A stretch of 30,207 nucleotides of DNA from CAG-964 sp902789345 (GTDB lineage: Bacteria > Bacillota > Clostridia > Oscillospirales > Acutalibacteraceae): assembly GCA_052117325.1 (NCBI GenBank), contig JBQKJJ010000020.1. The stretch is one strand, 5' to 3'. The first letter of the stretch is position 1. Each line of letters starts with the position of its first letter. Of this stretch, positions 23,770 to 30,207 are shown in pieces. The notes beneath the pieces are model-generated. The model was not told the DNA's origin and did not search any database. It was given only the letters and a program-made list of their open reading frames with translations. A program made the position numbers and the translations under genes.

Positions 23770-24926
23770 TAGCTGACACCCCCTACCATAAGCATAATTG
23801 CCGATGACACTATAAAAATAATCATACAGCACAGCAAAATAGCAATAAGCGAGTTTATAACTGTGGTAACTGATTTTAACAGCTTTATAATATCTCCCAT
23901 ATCAAATACACCGGCAAGGGCTATGGCTATATTTATGGCAACAAGCCACAACACACAGGATATAATTGCCGGCAGGTATATTGTTCCTGTTGCCAAAATA
24001 GCAAAGACACCTACACCTGACTTTAACATTCCCATACAGCCACGCACTGTTTGGTATGCTTCACTTAAAGCGCCGCCTACAAGCGGGACAAAACTGCTTA
24101 TGGCAAAGCGGGTTGCTTTTACACCTGCGGAATCAGCCGAGGAGGATATTATACTTTGCATAGTAAGTATTGCCGTAAATACAGACATTGTAAATGTAAG
24201 AACCCACTTCAACACCTTGTTTACAAGCTCGCAAAAACCGTTTAGATTTACACGCTGTGATATTCCGCTTACTACCGATATGCCTAAAAATGTATTTAAA
24301 AGAGGAACTAAAATGTTATTTGAAATTTGTGAAACTGCAGTGCCTGCACCCATTACCATAGTGTAGCTGCCTGCCGCCTGCAAAGACTGCCCCATGGTAA
24401 GCATAATGCCTGCCATTACAGGAATAAATACAAGCATAAAATCAGCCGACAGCTTTATAATTGTGGTGCTGTATTCAATGGTTTGACAAACGGGCTGTAT
24501 TAAAATAATGCTTACCGTAAGTGTGGCTACAGAATTAAGAACAGCTGTAAGCGACGACGAACCCAAAGAGGATTTTACACTGTTTATGAGTGCCACCAGC
24601 ATAACAACACCCATTATTTTTACCACACAGTTAAGAGGTGTTACTGACTGCTGTTGTATAGTATTCATAATGCTGCCGAATATATCAAAGAACGACATAG
24701 AATTTAACTCCTGCCAGCTTGGCGATGTTATTCCTATGTCTTTTAGCTGTTTTTTTACCTCGGGAGTAAGCTCCTGTACTAAGGCGTCTGCTCCGCTTTG
24801 TTCGTATTGAGAATTATATATATTCTCTGTTGTGTATTCTGTGGCATCTTCTGTGTCGGCGTATACTGTAAAGGTGGAAAGTAAAATTGTTATAAGAAAC
24901 ACAATTATAAAAATAAACTTCTTCAT
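23769..24926 (-). CDS. spoIIIAE: Stage III sporulation protein AE
   Basis: The largest membrane component of the spoIIIA complex. The 385-residue protein begins with a clear signal or anchor (M-K-K-F-I-F-I-I-V-F-L-I-T-I) ending near A-D, followed by an extracellular stretch and about 7-8 membrane segments with the family motif L-P-A-I-I-S-C-V-L-W near 320. The ATG is five bases from the spoIIIAD stop, with GGAGGGT upstream. Confidence 0.95.
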   Translation of the reverse strand: MKKFIFIIVFLITILLSTFTVYADTEDATEYTTENIYNSQYEQSGADALVQELTPEVKKQLKDIGITSPSWQELNSMSFFDIFGSIMNTIQQQSVTPLNCVVKIMGVVMLVALINSVKSSLGSSSLTAVLNSVATLTVSIILIQPVCQTIEYSTTIIKLSADFMLVFIPVMAGIMLTMGQSLQAAGSYTMVMGAGTAVSQISNNILVPLLNTFLGISVVSGISQRVNLNGFCELVNKVLKWVLTFTMSVFTAILTMQSIISSSADSAGVKATRFAISSFVPLVGGALSEAYQTVRGCMGMLKSGVGVFAILATGTIYLPAIISCVLWLVAINIAIALAGVFDMGDIIKLLKSVTTVINSLIAILLCCMIIFIVSSAIMLMVGGVS

Positions 24927-24931
24927 TTTGA

Positions 24932-25321
24932 CTACCCTCCCAACAAAGAGGAGGCGGTGTTAAGTACCTCCTCCATAAGCGGAAGCGATGATATTAATAT
25001 TATTATTTTTCCTGCAAGCTCTACCCTGCCTGCTAAAGCGCTTTGCCCTGCATCCTTGCATATATCAGAGGAAAATTGGCATAAAAAACATATTCCAACT
25101 GCCTTAAAGAGTATTGCTGCAAATTCTGTTTTTACACCTGCCGCATTAATTAATGAATTGATTTTCTCGGTAATTTGCGGCAGCATAGAGCACACAGCAA
25201 TAAGAATAATAACCCCTGTAATAAGTGTGAGGGTAATTGAAAGCTGGGGCGTTGTATGCTTCAAGGTTATTGCCAATATTGCACCGATTATAGCCACAAT
25301 GCATATTCCAAGTATACTCAT
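24932..25321 (-). CDS. spoIIIAD: Stage III sporulation protein AD
   Basis: The 129-residue protein has four predicted membrane segments and belongs to the SpoIIIAC/SpoIIIAD family, small integral membrane parts of the mother-cell channel complex. It starts two bases after the spoIIIAC stop and has only a weak ribosome binding site, so it is probably translated by coupling to spoIIIAC. Confidence 0.93.
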   Translation of the reverse strand: MSILGICIVAIIGAILAITLKHTTPQLSITLTLITGVIILIAVCSMLPQITEKINSLINAAGVKTEFAAILFKAVGICFLCQFSSDICKDAGQSALAGRVELAGKIIILISSLPLMEEVLNTASSLLGG

Positions 25322-25323
25322 AG

Positions 25324-25518
25324 CTATAAACCAAACAGATTTTTTATTGTATCAAACAGTCCGCTTATTTGCTGAACTATCATAAGCAGTACCACTATAA
25401 GCCCGGCTAGGGTAGTCATCATTGCCTGCTCTTCTCTGCCGCTTCTTATTAATACTTGATTAAGCACAGCAACAATAATGCCTATGGCGGCAATTTTAAA
25501 AATTAAATCAACATCCAT
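25324..25518 (-). CDS. spoIIIAC: Stage III sporulation protein AC
   Basis: A 64-residue membrane protein with two membrane segments (about 3-20 and 32-50), close to the 68 residues of the Bacillus protein. The conserved start D-V-D-L-I-F-K-I-A and the R-S-G-R-E-E-Q loop fit the family. I used the ATG at 25518; a GTG nine bases upstream is possible but lies only two bases from the AAAGG site. Confidence 0.92.
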   Translation of the reverse strand: MDVDLIFKIAAIGIIVAVLNQVLIRSGREEQAMMTTLAGLIVVLLMIVQQISGLFDTIKNLFGL

Positions 25519-25577
25519 TTTATGCACAACCTTTTAATTTACTTTTTTCACAAAATACCGTTTGACGCTGTTTATCG

Positions 25578-26078
25578 TTAAATTACCGCCAATGATATTG
25601 CTACACCGCTAAAAAAGCCTAAACAGCGGTATACCTTTGATTTGTTTATGCATTCCTGTGCCAGTTTTGACGCTCTGCCGTGAAAAAGCTCTTTGAAATA
25701 CTCACAGTGATCTGTCTGCCCATAAACATCTGTAGTACCCAGCTTTGAACCAAATTGCTTAATTAAAGCTCTGTCTTCTTTTGTAATACCGCAAAATATA
25801 GGTATGCCGTCAACTGATTTTTGCCAGCTTTTTTCAAGGGTTTCTCCTTTTTCTACACAACTAACCGCATTTTTAATAAAATCAAGCTTTAAAAGCTGCC
25901 CCTCTTGAAGCAATATTTTTGTTATGTCATCACCGTTATAGCGTATAGCGGCTGATACATTACCTGCGAGCAGGGCAAGAGTATTAAACAGCCTGACCCG
26001 CCGTTTGATCATTACTGACAGATAGCACCCTGTGGCTGTGGTGCTTATTATCAGCAGTATGCAGCCTATTAGCCTCAT
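25578..26078 (-). CDS. spoIIIAB: Stage III sporulation protein AB
   Basis: The 166-residue protein has an N-terminal membrane segment (about 4-22), a helical cytoplasmic domain with T-L-A-L-L-A-G and H-C-E-Y-F-K-E-L-F, and a C-terminal membrane segment starting C-L-G-F-F-S-G-V-A. This is the SpoIIIAB fold, related to GspF-type secretion proteins. The ATG has GGAGGAG ten bases upstream, which lies within spoIIIAA. It overlaps spoIIIAA by 95 bases. Confidence 0.93.
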   Translation of the reverse strand: MRLIGCILLIISTTATGCYLSVMIKRRVRLFNTLALLAGNVSAAIRYNGDDITKILLQEGQLLKLDFIKNAVSCVEKGETLEKSWQKSVDGIPIFCGITKEDRALIKQFGSKLGTTDVYGQTDHCEYFKELFHGRASKLAQECINKSKVYRCLGFFSGVAISLAVI

Positions 26079-27027
26079 AAATTTTTAACTCCTCCATTGT
26101 ATATATTTCTTTAACAACACCAGGTTGGATTCTGTCAGACAAAAATCCTACATACGCAAAGGCGTTAGTAGATAACAACATTCGTGTTTGAGGCTTAGAC
26201 ATAAGCTCGCATATATTTGCACAATGTATAGACGCTATAACCGTTACACCGCTGTTTAAACAAGACTCTATACTTTTTGCCTCTTGTTCTGTGCCTATTT
26301 CGTCGCACACTACAATTTGCGGTGACATACAGCGAAGCGCCTGCATTATGCCGTCAGCTTTCATATAACCGTCCAAAACATCACAAAAGCCTACGTCGTT
26401 TTGAGGTACTCCCGAATATGAGCCGGCAATTTCTCCACGCTCGTCTACAATGCATATTTTTTTGTTTTCTTTTGTAGAAAGTATTCTTGATATATCACGA
26501 AGCACTGTTGTTTTTCCGCTTGAAGGAATACCGCACAACAGCATTCCGCCCTTGTTTATGTCGATATTTTTCAGCAACGGTTTTGCTACGCCCTTTATTT
26601 CCTTTGCTATTCTAAGATTTATAGAGGAAATATCCCGTATATTTTCAAGCGTATTATCCATATATACTGCCGTACCGCATATACCGGCCCTGTGTCCCCC
26701 ACGCATTGTTATGAAACCGTTTTTAATTTCTGATTGCCTTGTGTATACGGAATAACAGCAAATATTCTGAAAGCATTCATAAACATCACGTTGTGTTGCA
26801 ATCAGCATATCGCTGTCAAGGCATACTCCGCAGGAAATAAGCTGGTTATTAGCAGTAAGATAGTAAGTAATATTGCCACAATAAATTGACACCGGTTTGT
26901 TTATACGAATATGTATCTCCTGTGCTTGGATTTTAATGTGGTCCGGAATTTTCAAAACATATTGTGATAGTCGCTGGTTTAAACCTTTGGCACACATATT
27001 AAATCTTTCTATTAAGTATTTATCCAT
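25984..27027 (-). CDS. spoIIIAA: Stage III sporulation protein AA (ATPase)
   Basis: Cytoplasmic ATPase of the SpoIIIA complex, related to GspE/VirB11 secretion ATPases. The 347-residue protein has a Walker A motif G-I-P-S-S-G-K-T with Lys172, a Walker B V-V-C-D-E-I-G, and I-A-S-I-H-C-A-N after it. The ATG has GGAGG eight bases upstream. The Bacillus protein is 307 residues; here the last 31 codons extend into spoIIIAB and the tail (A-N-R-L-H-T-A-D-N-K-H-H) is polar and not recognisable. It is the first gene of the operon, which in Bacillus is read by SigE in the mother cell. Confidence 0.95.
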   Translation of the reverse strand: MDKYLIERFNMCAKGLNQRLSQYVLKIPDHIKIQAQEIHIRINKPVSIYCGNITYYLTANNQLISCGVCLDSDMLIATQRDVYECFQNICCYSVYTRQSEIKNGFITMRGGHRAGICGTAVYMDNTLENIRDISSINLRIAKEIKGVAKPLLKNIDINKGGMLLCGIPSSGKTTVLRDISRILSTKENKKICIVDERGEIAGSYSGVPQNDVGFCDVLDGYMKADGIMQALRCMSPQIVVCDEIGTEQEAKSIESCLNSGVTVIASIHCANICELMSKPQTRMLLSTNAFAYVGFLSDRIQPGVVKEIYTMEELKIYEANRLHTADNKHHSHRVLSVSNDQTAGQAV

Positions 27028-27058
27028 TTGCAGGTCCTCCTTTATTTTGTATCTTCTT

Positions 27059-27073
27059 GCAAGCTGTGCTTGC
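27059..27073 (-). repeat. Short perfect dyad upstream of spoIIIAA
   Basis: GCAAGC and GCTTGC flank a three-base loop and form a 6-bp hairpin about 31-46 bases before the spoIIIAA start. No U-tract follows, so it is not a terminator. It may be a leader hairpin or a small operator. Confidence 0.35.
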
Positions 27074-27088
27074 CTTTGTGCTTAATAC

Positions 27089-27113
27089 AATATATGGACA
27101 ACTACCATATATT
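27089..27113. promoter_or_regulatory. 9-bp inverted repeat in the spoIIIA promoter region
   Basis: AATATATGG (27089-27097) and CCATATATT (27105-27113) are a perfect inverted repeat around seven bases that include GGACAA at 27096-27101. It lies between the upstream terminator and spoIIIAA, where the sporulation promoter must be. CATATATT on the minus strand resembles a SigE -10, but the spacing to a -35-like TAATATA is only 11 bases. Confidence 0.45.
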
Positions 27114-27124
27114 AGAACTTAGAA

Positions 27125-27166
27125 ATAAAAAAATCCAAGAAAATGCATTTAGCAAATTCTTGGATT
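27125..27166 (-). terminator. Intrinsic terminator after the lipoprotein gene
   Basis: AATCCAAGAA (27141-27132) and TTCTTGGATT (27166-27157) form a 10-bp stem, followed on the minus strand by seven T. It separates the ligA-lipoprotein unit from spoIIIA. Confidence 0.9.
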
Positions 27167-27202
27167 AATTGTGACTGTTTATTTTTTAAATAAAAACTGC
27201 GT

Positions 27203-27874
27203 CTATATTATATTGTAAAAGTCGTGGTTACCGGTAATTTCTTTGGGTATTTCTAAGTTTGTTTTCATAGCAATTTTATTATCAACCGATATAGAGTTGT
27301 CTTCGTTAATTGTAATAACATCACGGTAGTAATCAAGTGTGTCACACTTGTCGCTTTTTTCACTCCAATGGGTAACTGTATAGAAACAGTAGTACAGCAT
27401 ACGGTTGCTTGTGCTGTCATTATATACAAAGCTGTCTATAACTTTTACAGCGCCTGTGTTTGCAAGCTTTGAATATTCGTAGGTATCACAGTATTTGCGA
27501 ACGGTTTCGCTGTCTTTATCATAGCTGTATTTACTCTCTATATTTACATCAAATGAGCCGCCGTCACGGTAAAAGCCGTCATAAAAAACAGGAGAGGGTT
27601 CAAGTGAACATAGCTTGTACAGTGAGGAATCATTTAGATATTGCAGCTGCTCTACACGCTCCAAAGCAAAATCGTTTGAGTATGGTTTGTTTGCATAAGC
27701 GGCAGTAACATCAAATTCTGCCTGGGTAGGTTCCTGCGTAGGATTAGCCGCAGAGGCTGAACTGCTTTTTGTACTGTCTTGTGTAGCACTTGTTTTCTCA
27801 CTGCTGTCGTTACATCCTGATAAAACAGAAACAGCTAAAGCCGCAGTAAGCACCGCCAATAATATTTTTTTCAT
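27203..27874 (-). CDS. Lipoprotein of unknown function
   Basis: The 223-residue protein has a lipoprotein signal peptide (K-K-I-L-L-A-V-L-T, hydrophobic core) with the lipobox L-S-G-C and acylated Cys21. A Ser/Thr/Ala/Gln-rich linker (about 22-55) separates it from a soluble domain with many Tyr and Asp and alternating strands (Y-K-L-C-S-L, V-I-D-S-F-V-Y-N-D, M-L-Y-Y-C-F-Y-T-V). I recognise no family. It should sit on the outer face of the membrane. AAGGAGA precedes the ATG. It follows the tiny lipoprotein gene by 15 bases and is closed by a terminator, so it is likely co-transcribed with ligA. Confidence 0.8.
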   Translation of the reverse strand: MKKILLAVLTAALAVSVLSGCNDSSEKTSATQDSTKSSSASAANPTQEPTQAEFDVTAAYANKPYSNDFALERVEQLQYLNDSSLYKLCSLEPSPVFYDGFYRDGGSFDVNIESKYSYDKDSETVRKYCDTYEYSKLANTGAVKVIDSFVYNDSTSNRMLYYCFYTVTHWSEKSDKCDTLDYYRDVITINEDNSISVDNKIAMKTNLEIPKEITGNHDFYNII

Positions 27875-27889
27875 AAATAATCTCCTTTA

Positions 27890-28027
27890 TCAGCCGTTGT
27901 CCGTTATTAGGCTTGGCATTGTGGATGTTCCTGCGGTATTTGATGCTTCACTGTTGTTTTCTCCGCAGCCGCAAAGGCATATACACAGCAGGGCTGACAG
28001 TATTAATAGTGAAAGTAATTTTTTCAT
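27890..28027 (-). CDS. Very small lipoprotein (45 residues)
   Basis: An ATG with AAGGAAG eight bases upstream opens a 45-residue frame beginning M-K-K-L-L-S-L-L-I-L-S. It has a hydrophobic signal peptide rich in Cys and a lipobox-like L-C-G-C with the modified Cys at 21; the residue at -2 is Cys, which is unusual. The mature peptide would be only 25 polar residues (C-G-E-N-N-S-E-A-S-N). It fits exactly between the ligA stop (13 bases) and the next lipoprotein start (15 bases). Function unknown; it may be a tiny surface peptide or a pheromone-like precursor. It is too short to be called by many gene finders. Confidence 0.75.
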   Translation of the reverse strand: MKKLLSLLILSALLCICLCGCGENNSEASNTAGTSTMPSLITDNG

Positions 28028-28040
28028 AAGATACACTTCC

Positions 28041-30026
28041 TTATTGCCGGCTCATTTCTATAAGCTGGTTTTCTGTAATAATAGTTATTCCTAATTGTTG
28101 GGCCTTGGTAAACTTACTTCCTGCGGCGTCACCTGCAACAACAAAGTCGGTTTTCTTTGAAACAGACGAAGAGGTTTTTCCGCCTAGGTCCTCTATTATT
28201 TTTGCGGCTTCGCTTCTTTTTAGTGTAGGCAATGTACCTGTTAAAACAAAGGTCTTTCCGACAAATTTACCGTTATCAGATTTTTTTTCAACAGGAATCA
28301 TTTTTACACCAAGCTCTCTAAGCTGTGCCACAAGCTGTATATTTTGCTCCAATGAAAAATATTCTACCAGGCTTTCTGCCATTATGCCGCCAAAGCCCTC
28401 AATAGATGAAATATCCTCAACGGTTGCATTCATAATGTTGTCTATTGTAAGCATAGAGTCACAAAGCAGTTTTGCACTTTTGTTTCCTATGTGCCGTATG
28501 CCTAATGCATATATTACTCTGTAAAGTGGGTTTTCTTTTGAATTTTCCAAAGCCTTTAGCAAATTGTCGGCTGACTTGTCCCCTTTTTTATCAAGAGTTA
28601 ATATTTGCTCCTTTGTTAGTCTGTATAAATCCACCGGCGACTTTACAAGCTCTTTTTCTACTAACTGTTTAAGAACAGCTTCGCCCAGTCCGTCAATATT
28701 CATAGCATCTCTTGATACAAAATGGATAAGATTTCTTAAAAGCTGTGCAGGACATTTGGTATTGGTACAACGCAGTACAGCTTCTCCCTCTTCACGATAA
28801 ACCTTGCTGCCGCAGGAAGGACAGACGGATGGTAATACATATGCCTTTGAATTTTCGTTATGTTTTGCAACGGAAACAACCTCAGGTATAATTTCACCTG
28901 CCTTGCGTATTAACACTCTGTCGCCTATGCGTAAATCAAGCTCATTTATAAAGTCTTGATTATGCAAAACAGCCCTGCTTACTGTTGTTCCGGCTAAAAA
29001 TACCGGCTCAAATATTCCGGTAGGCGTTAATGCGCCTGTTCTGCCTACATTAACTTCGATGTCAAGTAAGGTGGTTTCTTTTTCCTCCGGCGGATACTTA
29101 TATGCCTCTGCCCATTTTGGAAATTTTGCCGTACTTCCAAGCTCTCTGCGCTGACTAAAATTGTTTACTTTAATTACAGCACCGTCAATCTGATATTCAA
29201 GCTCTCCTCTTGTATTACCTATATTTTCAATACTTTCTATAACATCATCTATATTATCAAACAGCTTGTAGGAGGTAGGCACAGGAAAACCCATATCAGC
29301 CAAAAAATCCAGCGAATCCTTATGTGTTTCAAGATTTACACCGTCAATTTGCTGAACATTAAAAGTGAAAATATCCAAATTCCTTTTTGCGGTAATTTTT
29401 GCATTTTTTTGTCTTAATGAGCCTGCCGCCGCATTTCTTGGGTTTTTAAAAGGTTTTTCGTCATTAAGCTCCTGCTCCTCAACTAAATGTAAAAAGCTTC
29501 TGTTGCTCATATAAACCTCACCGCGAACCTCAAGAAAAGGTATTGATGTTTTTAACCTTTTAGGCAGGCTTTTAATTGTAAGCAGGTTTTCTGTTATATC
29601 TTCACCCACTGTTCCGTCGCCTCTTGTTGAGCCTCTGACAAAAATTCCGTTTTCATATTCACATGAAACCGACAAGCCGTCAATTTTTGGTTCTACAACA
29701 TATTCCACATTACCTACGGTCTGTCTTACCCTTTGGTCAAACTCCCGCAGTTCACTATGGGAAAAAGAGTCGTGTAAGCTCTCCATAGGCACATTGTGTA
29801 CCACATTGGAAAATTTTTCAGACGCCTTTCCCCCTACACGATTTGTAGGGGAATCCTCTTTACGAAGCTGTGGATACTCCTGCTCCAGCCTTTCAAGCTG
29901 ATTAAGCATCATATCGTATTCATAGTCGCTTATTTCAGGATTGTCCTGATTATAATATCTGTCGTTATGATAATTCAGTTGTTTGGTAAGCTCCTGAATT
30001 TTATTTTTCGCTTCTTCTGTAGTCAT
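28041..30026 (-). CDS. ligA: NAD+-dependent DNA ligase
   Basis: Seals nicks during replication and repair, using NAD+. The 661-residue protein has the Ia domain with Y-H-N-D-R-Y-Y near the N-terminus, the adenylation motif K-I-D-G with Lys114, the OB domain, a four-cysteine zinc finger (C-P-S-C then C-T-N-T-K-C), HhH repeats (I-E-G-F-G), and a C-terminal BRCT domain starting near F-V-G-K-T-F-V-L-T-G-T-L. The ATG at 30026 has GAGGTGG six bases upstream; an in-frame TTG 15 bases earlier is less likely. pcrA, often upstream, is not in the window. Confidence 0.98.
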   Translation of the reverse strand: MTTEEAKNKIQELTKQLNYHNDRYYNQDNPEISDYEYDMMLNQLERLEQEYPQLRKEDSPTNRVGGKASEKFSNVVHNVPMESLHDSFSHSELREFDQRVRQTVGNVEYVVEPKIDGLSVSCEYENGIFVRGSTRGDGTVGEDITENLLTIKSLPKRLKTSIPFLEVRGEVYMSNRSFLHLVEEQELNDEKPFKNPRNAAAGSLRQKNAKITAKRNLDIFTFNVQQIDGVNLETHKDSLDFLADMGFPVPTSYKLFDNIDDVIESIENIGNTRGELEYQIDGAVIKVNNFSQRRELGSTAKFPKWAEAYKYPPEEKETTLLDIEVNVGRTGALTPTGIFEPVFLAGTTVSRAVLHNQDFINELDLRIGDRVLIRKAGEIIPEVVSVAKHNENSKAYVLPSVCPSCGSKVYREEGEAVLRCTNTKCPAQLLRNLIHFVSRDAMNIDGLGEAVLKQLVEKELVKSPVDLYRLTKEQILTLDKKGDKSADNLLKALENSKENPLYRVIYALGIRHIGNKSAKLLCDSMLTIDNIMNATVEDISSIEGFGGIMAESLVEYFSLEQNIQLVAQLRELGVKMIPVEKKSDNGKFVGKTFVLTGTLPTLKRSEAAKIIEDLGGKTSSSVSKKTDFVVAGDAAGSKFTKAQQLGITIITENQLIEMSRQ

Positions 30027-30054
30027 CAGTATCCACCTCAAATTAATTTATATT

Positions 30055-30083
30055 ATTTTACCCTTTTTTTAGTAAAAATTCAA
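30055..30083 (-). promoter_or_regulatory. SigA-type promoter of ligA
   Basis: On the minus strand TTGAAT (30083-30078) and TAAAAT (30060-30055) are 17 bases apart. The predicted start is about 22 bases before the ligA ATG. Confidence 0.65.
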
Positions 30084-30133
30084 CACCCTCTATTACAAAT
30101 GTATGTGATAAAATGATGTGACCCAATAAAAAA

Positions 30134-30207
30134 GAGAAGTAACTTCAAATATGGTATAATGAATTTAACCACAAAAACATTACCAAGAAAGAAGTACTTC
30201 TCATGAA
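30134..30207 (+). promoter_or_regulatory. Divergent plus-strand promoter and start region at the right edge
   Basis: TGGTATAAT (30152-30160) is an extended -10 on the plus strand, with no good -35. GAGAAGTAACTTC (30134-30146) and GAAGTACTTCTC (30191-30202) are near-perfect inverted copies of each other, the second ending just before an ATG (30203-30205) that opens a frame cut by the edge. The gene is unknown; the dyads resemble the ends seen around some insertion sequences, but this cannot be confirmed. Confidence 0.4.

Noticed and set aside
27089..27114. A standard SigE promoter for spoIIIA
   Set aside because: The -10-like and -35-like elements are only 11 bases apart, less than the 13-15 expected, so I list the site as an inverted repeat instead.
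1..30207. CRISPR arrays, tRNA or rRNA genes
   Set aside because: No regularly spaced repeats and no tRNA or rRNA-like sequences were seen.

Overview
This is a compact housekeeping stretch of a low-to-moderate GC, endospore-forming Firmicute, most likely an anaerobic Clostridia member of the Ruminococcaceae/Oscillospiraceae type. The evidence is a complete spoIIIAA-AH sporulation operon, strong GGAGG ribosome binding sites, frequent GTG/TTG starts, Gram-positive lipoprotein signals and Firmicute-style gene neighbourhoods. Almost every gene lies on the minus strand, so transcription runs from right to left. No rRNA, tRNA, CRISPR array or complete mobile element is visible.

Layout from the right edge in transcription order: (i) a divergent plus-strand promoter at the extreme right, with only the first bases of a possible gene; (ii) ligA (NAD+-dependent DNA ligase), followed closely by a tiny 45-residue lipoprotein gene and a 223-residue lipoprotein gene of unknown function, closed by a good intrinsic terminator; (iii) spoIIIAA-AB-AC-AD-AE-AF-AG-AH, which encodes the ATPase, membrane and channel parts of the feeding-tube complex linking mother cell and forespore; (iv) a consensus promoter and an attenuator-like leader in front of infC-rpmI-rplT (IF-3 with an ATT start, L35, L20); (v) a tightly packed series: SpoU/TrmH-family RNA methyltransferase, dprA, topA, trmFO, plsX, rnc, an Elp3-like radical SAM gene, smc, ftsY, rdgB, yhbY, nadD, yqeK, rsfS, leuS. 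Many of these junctions overlap by 1-4 bases; (vi) rplS with its own promoter and structured leader, a terminator, and lepB, closed by a long terminator; (vii) a cation:proton antiporter gene and the first nine codons of another minus-strand gene running off the left edge.

The genes form functional modules: translation and ribosome assembly (infC, rpmI, rplT, rplS, leuS, rsfS, yhbY, RNA methyltransferases, rnc), chromosome maintenance (smc, topA, dprA, ligA), membrane and secretion (ftsY, lepB, plsX), nucleotide and NAD metabolism (rdgB, nadD, yqeK), and sporulation. Eighteen genes from infC to leuS (about 19 kb) have no strong terminator between them and may be largely co-transcribed.

I saw no clear novel multi-gene system. 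The best leads are RNA-level: a terminator/antiterminator arrangement in the infC leader, mutually exclusive hairpins between rplT and the methyltransferase gene, and a structured rplS leader. Further leads are the small lipoprotein pair after ligA, a 95-nt overlap of spoIIIAA and spoIIIAB, and the dyads next to possible start sites at both window edges.
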